A model generated the notes under the pieces. That model was not told where the DNA came from. It worked only from the letters and a program-made list of their open reading frames with translations, and did no database searches. Positions 5,665 through 5,838 of a DNA stretch of 5,838 nt are shown piece after piece; position 1 is the first letter of the stretch, and each line of letters opens with the position of its first letter. The translations under genes and the position numbers were made by a program. Source of the DNA: Bacteroidia bacterium (lineage in GTDB: Bacteria; Bacteroidota; Bacteroidia; Bacteroidales; UBA5342). Location: positions 1-5,838 of the forward strand of contig JAUIMD010000145.1 in the NCBI GenBank assembly GCA_030433225.1, given 5' to 3'.

Positions 5665-5838
5665 CTCGAAACAAAAGCTATAAGGGCTTTATTATAACCA
5701 ATACTAGGTTTACGACTGACGCTTTAGCATATGGCAATTGCGTAGGGTTACACATGGTAAGTTGGCAATATCCTCATGGCAAGGGTATTAAAGACCAGAT
5801 CGACCTTAAGGGTGTACACCCGATCACTTGCATGACAA
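5665..5838. other. Unassigned flank beyond the truncated regulator (breakpoint region)
   Basis: These ~174 bases should encode the transmembrane helix and Y_Y_Y sensor domain of the hybrid regulator but do so in no frame. The three minus-strand frames are closed within 10-30 codons and show no recognisable sensor motif. On the plus strand an ATG at 5754 opens a frame to the window edge (28 codons, beginning MVSWQYPHGKGIKDQIDL) that I do not recognise. Short palindromes are frequent: CATATG at 5728-5733, GCAATTGC at 5734-5741 and the pair at 5804-5821. It could be the end of an insertion element, another type of rearrangement, or a chimeric assembly end. I see no clear terminal inverted repeat or target duplication, since only one side is present. 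Confidence 0.5.
5804..5821. repeat. Overlapping palindromes CCTTAAGG and GGGTGTACACCC
   Basis: CCTTAAGG (5804-5811) and the perfect 12-bp palindrome GGGTGTACACCC (5810-5821) overlap by two bases. They are bracketed by a 5-bp inverted repeat, GATCG at 5798-5802 and CGATC at 5821-5825. The dyads are directly visible; their role is not. They could be a protein-binding site, a subterminal repeat of a mobile element, or chance. Confidence 0.45.

Noticed and set aside
1..5838. CRISPR arrays, tRNA or rRNA genes, long tandem repeats
   Set aside because: No regularly spaced direct repeats, cloverleaf-like segments or conserved rRNA stretches were seen on either strand by eye.

Overview
The window looks like chromosomal DNA of a member of the Bacteroidota, probably Bacteroidia. 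The evidence is a hybrid two-component system protein (histidine kinase, receiver and AraC-type helix-turn-helix in one chain), an architecture concentrated in that phylum. Starts also lack clear Shine-Dalgarno sequences, gene spacing is very tight, and base composition is moderate. I cannot fix the genus from sequence alone.

Positions 1-3509 hold a tightly packed plus-strand gene train. It begins with the 3' end of larE (stop abutting the next ATG), then a complete single-frame larC (149-1318), larB (1311-2063, 8-nt overlap), a multi-pass membrane protein with metal-permease-like His/Asp motifs (2063-2767, 1-nt overlap), the ribosome-rescue hydrolase arfB (2769-3176, 1-nt gap) and a small ABM-fold protein (3195-3509, 18-nt gap). 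LarB, LarE and LarC together make the nickel-pincer nucleotide cofactor of LarA-type racemases and epimerases: LarB carboxylates and cleaves nicotinic acid adenine dinucleotide, LarE adds sulfur, and LarC inserts nickel in a CTP-dependent reaction. A permease of NicO/UreH-like appearance translationally coupled to larB suggests that nickel supply and cofactor assembly are co-expressed. No larA is in the window. arfB and the ABM gene have no known tie to the pathway and are probably passengers of the transcription unit.

Positions 3511-5664 are on the minus strand. An OhrR-type MarR regulator with the peroxide-sensing cysteine (3511-3957) converges tail-to-tail with the ABM gene, one base apart. 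Upstream of it is the C-terminal half of a hybrid two-component regulator (4003-5664). Its periplasmic sensor half and most of its transmembrane helix are missing. The reading frame meets a stop nine codons before the first available ATG, and the last ~170 bases of the window (about 5665-5838) do not continue the gene in any frame. Those bases are rich in short palindromes. This is a breakpoint: an insertion, a rearrangement or an assembly join.

I found no tRNA, rRNA, CRISPR array or recognisable transposase. The best candidates for a second look are the cofactor-plus-permease operon and the broken regulator with its unexplained flank.
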